Shown piece by piece: positions 20,458 through 30,345 of a stretch of 64,000 bases of DNA (its first letter is position 1; each line of letters opens with the position of its first letter). The notes under the pieces were generated by a model, which ran no database searches, had not been told where the DNA came from, and saw only the letters and a list, made by a program, of their open reading frames with translations. The position numbers and the translations under genes are program-made. Location: contig OW203734.1 of NCBI GenBank assembly GCA_934045075.1, positions 4,150,269 through 4,214,268 of the forward strand, read 5' to 3'. Source of the DNA: Yponomeuta sedellus. Taxonomy: Eukaryota > Arthropoda > Insecta > Lepidoptera > Yponomeutidae.

Positions 20458-20620
20458 CAGGAAAGGCAATGTCAAAACGTGTGGACCTAACTAAGCCTTA
20501 AGAGGTCGTGGATTCGAACCCCTCTGGGTCACTAGTTCTACCAAGGAGTAGGTACACCTGGTAGTACTGATAAAGAATGATGGATCATTATCAGCCAGCA
20601 GTTGTAAGTGTGATATAATG
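20458..20620 (+). mobile_element. Second tRNA-like SINE family (family S), copy 1
   Basis: Contains GTGGATTCGAACCCCTCTGG, a box-B-like motif, followed by AGTTCTACCAAGGAGTAGG and ACACCTGGTAGTACTGATAA. A minus-strand relative is at 21355-21440. Confidence 0.5.
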
Positions 20621-21045
20621 GTGGTAAGTATGATATATATAGCAGTGGTAAGTATGATATAATTTGACATTTTGTAATTTAAATATTAATAATTTTGGTA
20701 TATAATTATTGACAAGCGTACGTTTTTATCATTGAAATTGTGTATTTTCTGAATTGATTTCTTAATATTGCGTTTTTTATTTTGTTACATTTTTTTCAAA
20801 TCTTTGCTATTATGTATTTAAATTGTTATTGACACAGAACAAGTTATTGCATGAGATTATTTAAATGTTTTAATACTTCTGACACAAGATTTGTATGCCT
20901 ATTTAGGTAGAGCACAAAAGTAACTGTATTTTTAACATCAGGTGTTAAAACACCTGATGTACTCACAAATCAATAAATGAATTATGAAAAAAAAAATATT
21001 CATGACGCAGAGGTTACTCATTATTTTGTTTTATTAAACAAAATG
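20621..21045. other. Non-coding stretch with a small palindrome
   Basis: ACATCAGGTGTT and AACACCTGATGT form a perfect hairpin at about 20936-20961. No gene seen. Confidence 0.45.
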
Positions 21046-21234
21046 TACAATAACCTATTTTTAGAGGTTAAATATTCCACCCATGCCAGGATGCGAACCC
21101 GCGACCGCTGGCTATCCGTGCCAGCGCTCTTTCCAACTGAGCTAATGGGCAAAACACCGGCATCAGTGAAATTTCGAACCTCTTTACATTTTTTTGAAAT
21201 TGTCCTTAGCACGGGTTGGTGAATTAAAATGTAT
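21046..21234 (+). mobile_element. tRNA-derived SINE (family T) with 5' inversion
   Basis: Bases 21046-21192 are the body and head of the SINE in minus orientation. They are followed by AAATTGTCCTTAGCACGGGT and a short A run, which is the SINE's own 3' tail in plus orientation. An inverted 5' segment joined to a normally oriented 3' tail is the signature of twin priming by LINE machinery. Confidence 0.75.
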
Positions 21235-21354
21235 GTAATAAAATCTATAATTTTATATTGTTTTATTTTCAATAACCTCACTTACCTCAAATTTCGCAAG
21301 TGTTAGGGTCGATAGTTCTACCAGCGTAAGTCAACGGTCGTTTTCCCTACCAGT

Positions 21355-21440
21355 AGTACTAGTGATACACAATCGGGTGATTAGTACTACCAGGTGTACT
21401 TCTTGGCAGAACTAGAGAACCAGAGGGATTCGAACTCCGA
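21355..21440 (-). mobile_element. tRNA-like SINE family S, copy 2
   Basis: The minus strand matches 20510-20600 loosely, with a GGGATTCGAACTCCG motif on the plus strand and a TACCAGGTGTACTTCTTGGC block. Confidence 0.45.
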
Positions 21441-21667
21441 TACATACCTATGATATGGCTCGTCGACTGTACATACAGCGTAATACTCCCCCCAGGTCGG
21501 CCCGTGACAATGAGCCACCAATTACCACTAGCGTGGTCCGTGTGGGAATTCCGTGCACGTACTGGCACGTGCGCGTTTGGCACGAATAAAAACCTGACTG
21601 CTAACAATAAATTGTAACAAAAGACTTACTTTAAAAATAAAAACCGACTGCAAAGCCCAGATCAGGG

Positions 21668-21800
21668 TTTTTTCAACTTACAATTCAATTTATTTCGACG
21701 TAAAGAAAGAGATTCTGTTTGCTGAATGCCAAAGTTTAACATGAAAGTGAAAGCCGCTGCCTTCGAGCCGTGGTGTAGTGGAGAAAAAGGCAGCGGGAAA
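21668..21800. repeat. Repeat family C, copy 1
   Basis: CAATTTATTTCGACGTAAAG, GATTCTGTTTGCTGAATGCC and GCTGCCTTCGAGCCGTGGTG. It is related to 46690-46780 (same strand) and 54840-54950 (opposite strand). Origin unknown. Confidence 0.5.
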
Positions 21801-22871
21801 AAACTCCACTCTGACCATCTTTTCTCAAGTCTTCTTAAATCTAATACCACCTATACGTATTATAAGATTCCATGATTGCCATTAATAACTTAAAATGACA
21901 AAGCATTATTTAATTTTTTTACATAGGTCGTGAAAACATAACAAGTGCTGCAGCCAGACACACGAACAGCACTCGTTCACGAGCATAACGCAGAGGTCAA
22001 CCATCATCAGTCTCAACCATTTTGGCTGGTGATAGATGACCCGGCCACCACACCACCATTCGAATGACCTTTAGCAAACCTGCAGATGAAGTTCTTGTCA
22101 GTTATAGAATTTATGAAATATTTACTAATACGCAATCACGTTGTCTGTCCAAATTTTAACGTGGTTTACGTCAAACTTAAATAAATTATTAATTATTTAC
22201 TTAATAACACCTACGTAATAACTATTTAATATGCCAAACAGTTCTTAAGCTCTTAATAAACTTTTGAGTTTTGCATTATGGGGCATTTATACCAATCTGG
22301 CTTAAATCAGCAGTCTTATGCATCGTGAACACTCCACGATCAACTAGAGGTTCACGTATCTCACTTTGAGAATCACTGATTTGAATGCAAATTTTGTATT
22401 TAAAAGGTTTATCCACGTAATAATTTCATACATGCTTGCTACCTACTACTATGGTGCAGGCGCAACTAATAAGGGTAAAACATATTCAGTTTGGCGTTCT
22501 CATTTGACGTAATTTAACGAGTGACTTTGTTCGGTCGATGAAATGTCATACAAAAAAAGACAAACGTCGTAAAATTACAAACATACATACTTGTCGCACA
22601 AAACAGCTCTTTCCATTCGCAGCCGGATAAAAATCGGGTAGGTAGTGGAACTGTGTCCAATGAATGGGTATTAGAGACTGGCTTTAGGCCTGGTATTGCG
22701 GTTTTTTGTTAGGTTTATTAGTACGGAATAGCTTATATTAGTTCACAATATATAAGCACTGTCTACTAATCATAACCGTATGGAAAAAATATTAGAAACA
22801 ATAAATATTCATCATTATTTTATACAATTATGTCACTCAGAACGTGCGAGTGGGATGGATGCTAACTTCAT
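21801..22871. other. Non-coding stretch, nothing recognised
   Basis: About 1 kb without a gene or a clear match to other repeats in the window. Confidence 0.45.
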
Positions 22872-23241
22872 ATAACTTGTTATCAACCCTTGTATGTCCC
22901 CACTGCTGGGGCACGGGTCTCTTCCTGCATCGCAGGAAGGTTAGGCCATACTCCACCACGGGGGCCGGGTTGGTGGAGGATTGTAAAACAGTGGCGGGCC
23001 TTACTGTCAGAAGTTATCAAGCCGCCTATAAAGCCTCTGACATGGCTTAACGACTGCCATTATATAACAGCCGGCACCAACGGCTTAGCGTGCCTTGCAA
23101 AGCACGGAAGCGCTCTGAAAAATGCCACTAGCGGTAGTCACGGTACGCTCACCCATTCCGTACCTGACCGCGCCTGTTGTTGCTTAACCAAGTGATTGAT
23201 TCCAATCACTCGGTTCGCCTAGGCCACGAGCGCTTCATGTA
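22872..23241 (-). mobile_element. 5S-type SINE, near full length
   Basis: The minus strand begins GAAGCGCTCGTGGCC, continues GGTTAAGCAACAACAGGCGC, GGTCAGGTACGGAATGGGTG, and then the family body GGTGCCGGCTG..., the CCTCCACCA block, and CCCCAGCAGTGGGGACATAC. GTTAAGCAAC, GGCGCGGTCAG and GGATGGGTGAC are conserved words of eukaryotic 5S rRNA in the same order and spacing, covering its internal promoter. A retroposon built on 5S rRNA fits best (SINE3 class). Confidence 0.8.
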
Positions 23242-24138
23242 ACTTGTAATTTACCATTCATTGTGACAATTAGGGATACATTGCAAAGTGAATTAATCCA
23301 CAGACGAACTAGTACTAAAGCTACGCAATGTACACCGATTTGTCATAATAAGCTACGAATTGTAGTTTTAATAAGCGGCCCAGAAGTAAACCCGATACGG
23401 CGACTTCACAACGTCGCATAAACATCGATTTTTGCGCCGATTTCATGAACGGATTTGGGTTAATAACTTCAGTAGGTACAGTAACGATATTAACAACCGT
23501 AACCCTTTTATGAAAATTGGTGATTAAGGGCGGAAATCTGGCAACACGCTTTTGTTATGCCTCCCGAAGTTTTCGGTTCTTGAGTACAGAGTGCTTCAGG
23601 AGGCCCCAACGAAACTTAAAGTCGCTTATAAAGTTAATAACGTGCAACATCGATAACAATGGAGAACTTGGACTCAAAAATGTCATAATACAATATGAGA
23701 GGACACATTAAAAGATTAATATTGTATGTTTTTTTACTCTATCGCCAATACTTTTTATAATATAACAGTTAAAAACACGTCGTGAGCCAAACAACATCAG
23801 CCTACAATAAAGCCTCTTCATGAGCACCACCACCGTTCTTTCTAGAACTTGCCGACCAAGAAGAAGAAGAAGTCGAAAAGTCAGTGTAGTCACGTGGTAC
23901 TAAAACGCTACATGGCGCGATTAAATACCATCGGCTTTGGACTATGACGTCACTCTCTCGCGCAAGGCGTTGCATCACAATGCATGAAGCGTTTATCAAT
24001 ATTTGAGATATCTGTTAAAATAATGTTTATGTGCATCCATAAAGGCGTCATAGGCGATATATTTAAATCAGCGCAAATCTGAAAAAGACAAATAATTTGT
24101 CTGACAAATAAAAGCAACAAACCACTTGTAGTGACACC
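23242..24138. other. Non-coding stretch, nothing recognised
   Basis: No gene or clear repeat. A short (GAA)n run lies at about 23860. Confidence 0.45.
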
Positions 24139-24475
24139 TGAGTGATCTTGAATGATCACGAAGCTTAAGTAACACAGGGCGCGTTCAGTGCATGGATGGG
24201 TGACAGTCTATGACTAACGCTAGTGGCATTATTCCGAGCGGTTTCGTGATTTGTAAGGCACGTTAAGCAGTTGGTGCCGGCTGTTGTCGATAGATGGCAG
24301 TCGTTAAGCTAAGTCAGTCCTTAGGGCAGCTTGGAAACTTGTGACAGTAAGACCAGCCACTAGTCTTGCAAGCCTCCACCAATCCGGACTTGACCCTCGT
24401 GGTGGGGTATGGCCTACACCTTCCTTAGGGAAGAGACCCGTGCCCCTCGATGGGGACATAATGGGTTGATGATGA
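24139..24475 (+). mobile_element. 5S-type SINE, full length, most 5S-like head
   Basis: The head reads GATCACGAAGCTTAAG (from 24155), then GGGCGCGTTCAGTGCATGG and GGATGGGTGAC (24194-24204). This is box A, intermediate element and box C of a 5S gene in order. The body follows (GGCACGTTAAGCAGTTGGTG, CCTCCACCAATCCGG), and the tail ends GGGGACATAATGGGTTGATG. It is the best copy for judging the 5S relationship. Confidence 0.85.
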
Positions 24476-24700
24476 ACATCCCTATAAGAAAGCTTTTATA
24501 ATTGAACAAGGGCGATTAATAATAATAGAGCGAGATGCAACATACGCATAAAATATGAAGCAAAACATTAGTGCGACTACTGCGATGCTGTGCTAAGAGG
24601 TAATACAATGGACCGTACGCGCGGTCGGTAGCGAAATTTTAAAGGCACTGCGACGTCAGATTTTAGTTTTAATTTATTTGTCAGCAAAACGGTTTATCAT

Positions 24701-24866
24701 TTTTAAAAACCTATTTAGAGGCTAAAAATTCTACCCATGCCGGGATTCGTACCCGGGACCTCTGGCTATCCGTGCCAGCGTTCTTTCCAACTGAGCTAAT
24801 GGGTGACTCAGCGGCATCAGTGACATTTCGAACCTCTTTACAATATTATCTGTATTACGTACAGGT
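24701..24866 (-). mobile_element. tRNA-derived SINE (family T)
   Basis: Full head in minus orientation with GTACGTAATACAGATAATAT at the start, then the tRNA-like part. Box B has GGGTACGAATCCC instead of the usual GGGTTCGAATCCC. Confidence 0.8.
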
Positions 24867-25027
24867 ATGTCTCAACGTACTAAAGGTTGTGAAGTTGAAG
24901 AACGTTTTATGAACAATAAACTGGGAAAACTTCAACTCTGTGTTTTATTTTTAACGATAAAAAGAAAAATTTGATAATAAACAAAATAATTTATATAGTC
25001 CGGTCTAATTAATACGTAAAGTAGGTA
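24867..25027. other. Non-coding spacer
   Basis: Nothing recognised. Confidence 0.4.
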
Positions 25028-25332
25028 GGTATCAACCGTTGTATGCCCCTACTACTGGGGCACGGGTGCCAAATCCGGGTTGGTGGACGTTGGGCGGAAT
25101 TATTTTTATCCCACTCGTAGCGTAGCGGTTACGGCGTACGCCTGGCTTCTTGTAAAACGGCGAAGTACCGTGGGTTCGAACCTCGCGCAGTAAACCAAAG
25201 GGTTGTTAAGACAGTGGCAGGCCTTTCTGTCAAAAGATATCAAGTCGCCCATAAGGCCTCTGACATGGCTTAACGACTGCCATTACATGACAGCCGGTGC
25301 CAACGGTTTAACGTGCCTTGCGAATCACGAAG
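25028..25332 (-). mobile_element. 5S-type SINE copy split by a nested SINE
   Basis: The tail part is 25028-25092 and the body is 25202-25332, both in minus orientation. The 5S-like head is lost. The interruption is the tRNA-like insertion at 25093-25201. Confidence 0.7.
25093..25201 (+). mobile_element. Nested tRNA-like SINE, about 109 bp
   Basis: CGTAGCGTAGCGGTTACGGC (box-A-like) and GTGGGTTCGAACCTCGC (box-B-like), spaced as in a tRNA. GTTG occurs at both edges (25089-25092 and 25202-25205), a possible 4-bp target duplication. Confidence 0.6.
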
Positions 25333-25540
25333 CAAAAACGTAAAGTAAAAATGCCAAAATGTCAAGGAAATCTTAAAAATGGCTGACTTTAAATTTTAAA
25401 TTTTGAGAATGATAGACAGAATTAAAGAAATATAAAAAAATTGTGTAAAGAGGCTTGCCCGTTACAATGTAAAATACTCGTAGTTCAACATTCGCTTGGT
25501 CTACGCGGTATACGATTTAGAGGCGACAGCGTCTTGTGAA
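25333..25540. other. Non-coding spacer
   Basis: No gene seen. Confidence 0.4.
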
Positions 25541-25595
25541 GGTGTGAAGAGGTTTGCACCGTTACACCTTGTAACGGTGCAAACCTCTTCACACC
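25541..25595. repeat. Perfect hairpin, 26-bp arms, 3-base loop
   Basis: Arm 25541-25566 (GGTGTGAAGAGGTTTGCACC and on) is the exact reverse complement of 25570-25595, which is the start of repeat family A. The left arm is therefore an inverted duplicate of the element's first 26 bases. Confidence 0.9.
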
Positions 25596-25830
25596 ATTTT
25601 TATTTCTTTTCTATCATTTTTAAATATTTAAATTATGTACGTCACACATTCTTCGATTTCCCTCATTTTTCAGGACTACTACTTTACCCTTTGACCAGAT
25701 CTGACTTTTTACCTGCTTATCCGTTTTTATCCAGTTTTTCTGTTTTATTAAAATATTATACAATTCTACAAATAAAACCACACCTAAAGTCGTTCCAGAG
25801 TTTATTTATTATTATAAAAGTTACCCAACG
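25570..25830 (+). repeat. Repeat family A, copy 2
   Basis: Same TGTAACGGTGCAAACCTC start and body as 9316 and 50784, including TTTGACCAGATCTGAC and ACAAATAAAACCACAC. Confidence 0.65.
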
Positions 25831-26257
25831 TTCCAAAGGCTTTAATCTTCAGGTATTTTTATATAAATTTCTAAGATTGTGGAGGTGTTTGTGCTAGAAT
25901 GTCATGTGAAATCCGACCTTCTTAGACATTACCTGCAGGTGAAGTCTCATAGCGTGAACGCAGTCATGTGGCGCGTCCAATTTCCTTACCAAAATCCGCG
26001 CCACCGGAAATTCACCCTTGATGTTGTGTGTAGTGTACGCGACGTTATTTCGTACTAGGGGGTGAGTCTCTAAAATATAAGATAGTTCTTAGAGTCGTAT
26101 TGGTTCTTATAGTCGTTTCATTCACACTATCGATAGTCTAGTAACCGATCGCATTGCAATGGTATATATGGTTATAACGTGCTACCTAACTAGGCGCCTA
26201 GCGCGATTCGATCTTCTTCGCGAGAGATGCCTATTTAATTTGCGCGGGTTAACCCCT
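25831..26257. other. Non-coding stretch
   Basis: Nothing recognised. Confidence 0.4.
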
Positions 26258-26372
26258 GGTGGGGATTATAGGCATTTCCCCCGAATGATGGCACAACCTT
26301 GCCCTATGGCGCTCTTAAGGGGAGGGCTATGTCCAGAAGTGGACTAATATAGCCTGAAGAAGAAGAAGATGA
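26258..26372 (+). mobile_element. RTE-tailed SINE, truncated copy
   Basis: GGGATTATAGGCATT, AATGATGGCACAACCTTGCC, GCTATGTCCAGAAGTGGACT and a (GAA)n tail. It matches the 3' half of 59626-59884. Confidence 0.75.
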
Positions 26373-26917
26373 TCCCCTGGAATAACATTGTACTGCTATT
26401 GCTTTGTAAACTACCAAATTGAGGCGAATAACAACCATTGTCGTGTTCTATTGAAAAACTTCAAGTTCTCGACTTAAAATGGCAGCGTTAATAAGAAAGA
26501 GACGTTTGCTCAACGCCATCACTGACCTTTCCGAACAAAGAGTAGAGACCCTCTTTGGTATCAGAACTGGCCACTAAAAAAAAGAAAACAATGGGGATGT
26601 TTTTGAGTTTCGAACACTGTTGCCGGGAACCGCGATGCGGCATTATAGTAGTGATACAGAGATGTAAATAAATAGGAATGCACATAAAGCGGAGCAATAT
26701 ACTATGTTATTATTAGGTGTCTAATTTCTGGTGAACGTACAATGAATTATATTCTGTTTGTCTATCGATCTATACCGTGTTAAAAAGATCTGACACGACA
26801 ACTGAGGAATGTCTATGGCGAATTATTATTATTATTTTGTTTCCTAATTTGTAGTTATGATTTAATAGATTTTGAGCGTTTTTCGAAAGACAAAAATGTT
26901 ATGTGCGCACATAATTA
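26373..26917. other. Non-coding stretch
   Basis: Nothing recognised. Confidence 0.4.
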
Positions 26918-27196
26918 CGATATCAACCCCTGTATGTCACCACTGCTAGGGCACGGGTCTCTTCTTGCATCGCAAGAAGGTGAGGCCTTACTCCACCATG
27001 TGGGCCAAGTCCGGGTTGGTGGAGGATTGAGAGACGTGGCGGGCCTTATTGTCAGAAGTTATTAAATCGTCCATAAGGCTTGCGTGCCTTGCCAAGCACG
27101 GAAGCGCTCGGAAGAAATGCCACTTCTGCACCCGTTGTTGCGTAACTCAAGTGATTTATTCCAATCACTCGGTTCGACTAGGCACGAGCGCTTTTA
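26918..27196 (-). mobile_element. 5S-type SINE with internal deletion
   Basis: Both ends are present in minus orientation: GCGCTCGTGCCTAGTCGAAC at the head and CCCTAGCAGTGGTGACATAC at the tail. The middle is shortened, and part of the 5S-like box C region is lost. Confidence 0.75.
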
Positions 27197-27353
27197 TTTA
27201 TTTCATTTTTATTAATTTAAATATTCCGTATTGTAATGTTACATAATTCCACTAGTACACACTACTCACAGATTTATTATTACTATTTGGTGAGTTTAAA
27301 GCACAAAGACTTCATGATGATCTCCACAGACTATTCGAATCACTGTTGCCAAC

Positions 27354-27415
27354 AAACAACTTTTTGATTCAGTCACCAGACTAGTACATCTGGTGACTGA
27401 ATCAAAAAGTTGTTT
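27354..27415. repeat. Perfect hairpin, 27-bp arms, 8-base loop
   Basis: 27354-27380 and 27389-27415 are exact reverse complements (core TTTTTGATTCAGTCACCAGA), with CTAGTACA between. No terminal element recognised around it. Confidence 0.9.
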
Positions 27416-27539
27416 TTTCGTTAAACACATTAGAAAAACTTAGATAGACCAATCGACACCAAGATCATAATATGCGCTTTGAAACAAACTCACACAAAGC
27501 ATTCACAATTAATTGAACACCACCACAAGCAGGTTAGAT

Positions 27540-27788
27540 ATAGATACATAGATAAAGAACACTTTTTTGTACGTAAAAAAACATAACATTAACATTTACA
27601 TACTGGCACATACATTGCCTCTGGCCCCACACTTCTAGGATACCCTGTGTCGTGGGAACCAGAAACAACGACATCACAAACATGTAAATATCCAAGACCG
27701 GGGCTTTTTTTGTCCCCAGCCGGGATTCGAACCCGGGACCTCTTGCATGGTAGGCAGACGCGCTACCGCTACGCCACAGAGGTCGTCA
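27540..27788 (-). mobile_element. tRNA-derived SINE (family G)
   Basis: The minus strand starts GACCTCTGTGGCGTAGCGGT (box A) and has GTCCCGGGTTCGAATCCCGG (box B), then TTGGATATTTACATGTTTGT, GATGTCGTTGTTTCTGG and GGGTATCCTAGAAG. The plus-strand relative at 36376 has lost box B. Confidence 0.8.
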
Positions 27789-28188
27789 TAGGAAATAAAA
27801 TATTTAGAACTATGGCTTCTCTAAACTGGCTTCAAGACGAATAACTTAGCCTGGCTGGGAAGACTCTCCGGCTTGAGCAACTACTGCGGGAAATTAAAAC
27901 GTCATGACCATTAGCGTACTCCACGTCCCACCAAATTGTTTTAACTTTTCCCATTACACTGGGAACTTTTCATTACAGCGCTTATATTGCTCAAAAGATT
28001 GTGCTCCGCGGGAATTTTCGGCAGTCTCTTTTGGAAATTGAGAGATGCGCCGAAGCACCAGTGAATGTGGAGTGTATGTTGTAAAATTGAGAAAGTATAG
28101 ATGATATAAAAAGGATTTAAATCGCAAGAGAACAAAATCTGTCTTCTTTAAAACAATGAATATTATACTATTTTTTTTTGAATGCACT
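27789..28188. other. Non-coding stretch
   Basis: No gene seen. The short frames here have no recognisable domain. Confidence 0.4.
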
Positions 28189-28347
28189 AACCCGTGATAA
28201 GGATAATTTTTAAAAACCTATTTAGAGGCTAAAAATTCCACCCATGCCGGGATTCGAACCCGCGACCTCTGGCACAGATAGCCAGAGGTTGCGGGTTCGA
28301 ATCCCGGTATGGGTGGAATTTTTAGCCTCTAAATAGGTTTTTAAACA
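28189..28347. mobile_element. Fold-back pair of tRNA-derived SINE (family T)
   Basis: Minus-oriented SINE sequence from the tail up to the anticodon-like loop (28189-28275) is followed by its mirror image in plus orientation. The two meet at CCTCTGGC ACAGATA GCCAGAGG, about 28268-28289. The head of the tRNA-like part is missing in both arms. Confidence 0.85.
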
Positions 28348-28393
28348 ATGAATATTTTTTATTCTACATAAAAATAGTATTTCTTAATAATTG

Positions 28394-28488
28394 GTCGGGT
28401 CTAATCGCGATTATTAATAAACGGGTATAATTGCGATTATAATTGTTTTACCTTATGAATAATGGCGATTAGACCCGTTTAATATATG
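28394..28488. repeat. AAACGGGTC-family fragment
   Basis: GGGTCTAATCGCGATTATTA on the left and ATGGCGATTAGACCCGTTTA on the right: a diverged, shorter fold-back of the 7357-7552 family. Confidence 0.55.
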
Positions 28489-29065
28489 AGTATATACAAC
28501 TATATACAAAAATTACTTCGAATTTTGTAAGTTACAATTTTTTTTTTGTTAATTATGGCATTAACTCCAGCGCATTGAATGATTTTATTTTTTAAATTTA
28601 AATTTTATAAAAGTTTCAATAAATACAAAACTCGAAATATAGTATGAATGGCGGCATTATTCTTTTTTACAGACAACCCTCACCTAGTGTCTTTAGTTCC
28701 ATAGAATAGGATCTATGTTTAATTTTTATGTTTGATAGTGGTAGAACTAGACATAGTCGACCATGTTAATATTATTTTAATAAGGGACATCTCTTTTTAA
28801 TAATCCTCAATCTTAAAAAAAGGTTTTTAGCACAAAGTAGGCTTAAGATATTTTTTAAGACGCTTCGGAAGTAACTCTAATAGTTGATTAGTAGCCAAGG
28901 GCTGTAAGGCATCAATTGCAGCCCGATGTATTATGGGTGCCTCGCTGCGCTCGTGCGCCTATAGTTCGAGGGTACATTTGGTGCTTACACCGGAGCTAAC
29001 TATTCTGCTTTACATTTCGATTGTGAGGTAAGTGGAAAAAAACCGGCATTACAAGAATAATAGTA
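28489..29065. other. Non-coding stretch
   Basis: No gene seen. Around 28940-28970, GCCTCGCTGCGCTCGTGCGC is a near-palindromic GC-rich patch of a type repeated at 29125, 32840 and 34180. Confidence 0.4.
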
Positions 29066-29246
29066 CATTACACAACTAGGGTGGTAATACAAAGAAAGGC
29101 CGAGATCGCAGATGTTTGCGGCCCGAGCTGCAAGCGAGGGACGTAAATATGCGATCGAGAGCTTTCTTTATTACCTCCCGTGTTGTGTACATCTTTTTAT
29201 GTCTACACTTGGCCAGAAAGCGGCTTTTTCCGTACGTGCAGCGTGC
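29066..29246. repeat. Imperfect inverted repeat around GAAAGGCCGAGATCGCA
   Basis: TACACAACTAGGGTGGTAAT on the left pairs with ATTACCTCCCGTGTTGTGTA on the right (29066-29085 and 29170-29189). The AAAGGCCGAGATCGCA / TGCGATCGAGAGCTTTC part extends the pairing. Confidence 0.6.
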
Positions 29247-29320
29247 GGAAAAAGCCACTTTATTGCCAGGTGTGGCATAAAACATTTTATGCCACACCTG
29301 GCAATAAAGTGGCTTTTTCC
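29247..29320. repeat. Perfect palindrome, 36-bp arms, 2-base loop
   Basis: GGAAAAAGCCACTTTATTGC and onward to CATAAAA (29247-29282) is the exact reverse complement of 29285-29320. A third partial copy, GCGGCTTTTTCCG, lies at about 29220-29232. Confidence 0.92.
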
Positions 29321-29470
29321 GGTAAATATGTTATAAAACGTCGTATGACATACCTACGTGCGCTTTAAAAATTACAGCCTCTGCTTCCTTATAGCCCTCG
29401 CCTATGGCTTGGGCTAGTAATATCGCCTCGGCTGTAATTTTCAACTTACCGCACTTATATCATAATGTAC
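29321..29470 (+). repeat. Repeat family K, copy 1
   Basis: Includes AAATATGTTATAAAACGTCG, TTACAGCCTCTGCTTCCTTA, TAATATCGCCTCGGCTGTAA and CCGCACTTATATCATAATGT. The reverse complement is at 60894-61042. It contains an internal inverted repeat (TACAGCC / GGCTGTA). Confidence 0.75.
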
Positions 29471-30151
29471 TATTATATTATAATTAACTAAGCACCAGAA
29501 AACATAGAGAGCTGGAAAGATGGAACAAACGACAAGTTATTCACAATAAAACTAAAAAATATGTTAATGAAAAACTGGTATTGTAATTTAAATTAATATT
29601 TTATTAGTTGAAAAAGTATGTCATATGCTTTTTATCTATTCTTTTGCATGTCATAAATATCTAAATAATAATAATAAAAAAAAATACGCTAACATCTGTT
29701 GTTTATATACATACGTAAATACCAATACACCTCTACTTATAGTTAAGTACGTGAGTACTAAGTGATTTAGCAATATAGAATACGAATCTGAATGTAATGT
29801 TGATGGCTGCGGTTTGCATACGTGCCGCCCGTGTGTAAGTGCCCTTAGTTATAAATTACATATACCTACTCTATTTAGTTACGTTACGGGTTACTTTACA
29901 ATGAAAATGTAAATGACCAAGAGCTGTTGGCTATACTCTATAAAGTTTACTCGGAGACACTTGAATGAATCTTCTGGAATTTCCACACTTTGTAAAGAGC
30001 TTTCAAAGTCCGTCAGTCAGTTGGTAAGTTAAAGCGATAATTATTATTATGAGGTAGTAGACGAAACACTTTAGACGAGCGGTTGGTGTAACTTTATGAA
30101 TTAACTGAAGATAAAACCTGGTATCCAATATGTTTATATTATTTTTCTTTT
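29471..30151. other. Non-coding stretch
   Basis: Nothing recognised. Confidence 0.4.
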
Positions 30152-30345
30152 AATGCACTAACCCGTGCTAAGGACAATTTACCGCCGCCTGTACGTAATA
30201 CAGAGAATATTGTAAAGAGGTTCGAAATTTCACTGATGCCGGTGAGTCGCCCATTAGCTCAGTTAGAAAGAGCACTGGAACGGATACCCAGAGGTCGCGG
30301 GTTCGAATCCCGGCATGGGTGGAATTTTCAGCCTCTAAATAGGTA
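30152..30345 (-). mobile_element. tRNA-derived SINE (family T) with 5' inversion
   Basis: On the minus strand the copy reads: inverted body and head (30345 down to 30183), then the 3' tail TTGTCCTTAGCACGGGTTAG in normal orientation followed by AAAAG. The plus strand shows the tRNA-like part (CCCATTAGCTCAGTTAGAAA, GGGTTCGAATCCCGG). The arrangement equals that at 21046-21234. Confidence 0.75.

Noticed and set aside
23517..23711. Short frames between 21.8 and 24.1 kb as exons
   Set aside because: No domain, no splice context and no codon pattern to support coding.
24139..24475. A genuine 5S rRNA gene
   Set aside because: Only the internal promoter region is 5S-like. The rest of the 120-base RNA is missing or altered, and the segment continues into a repeated SINE body.
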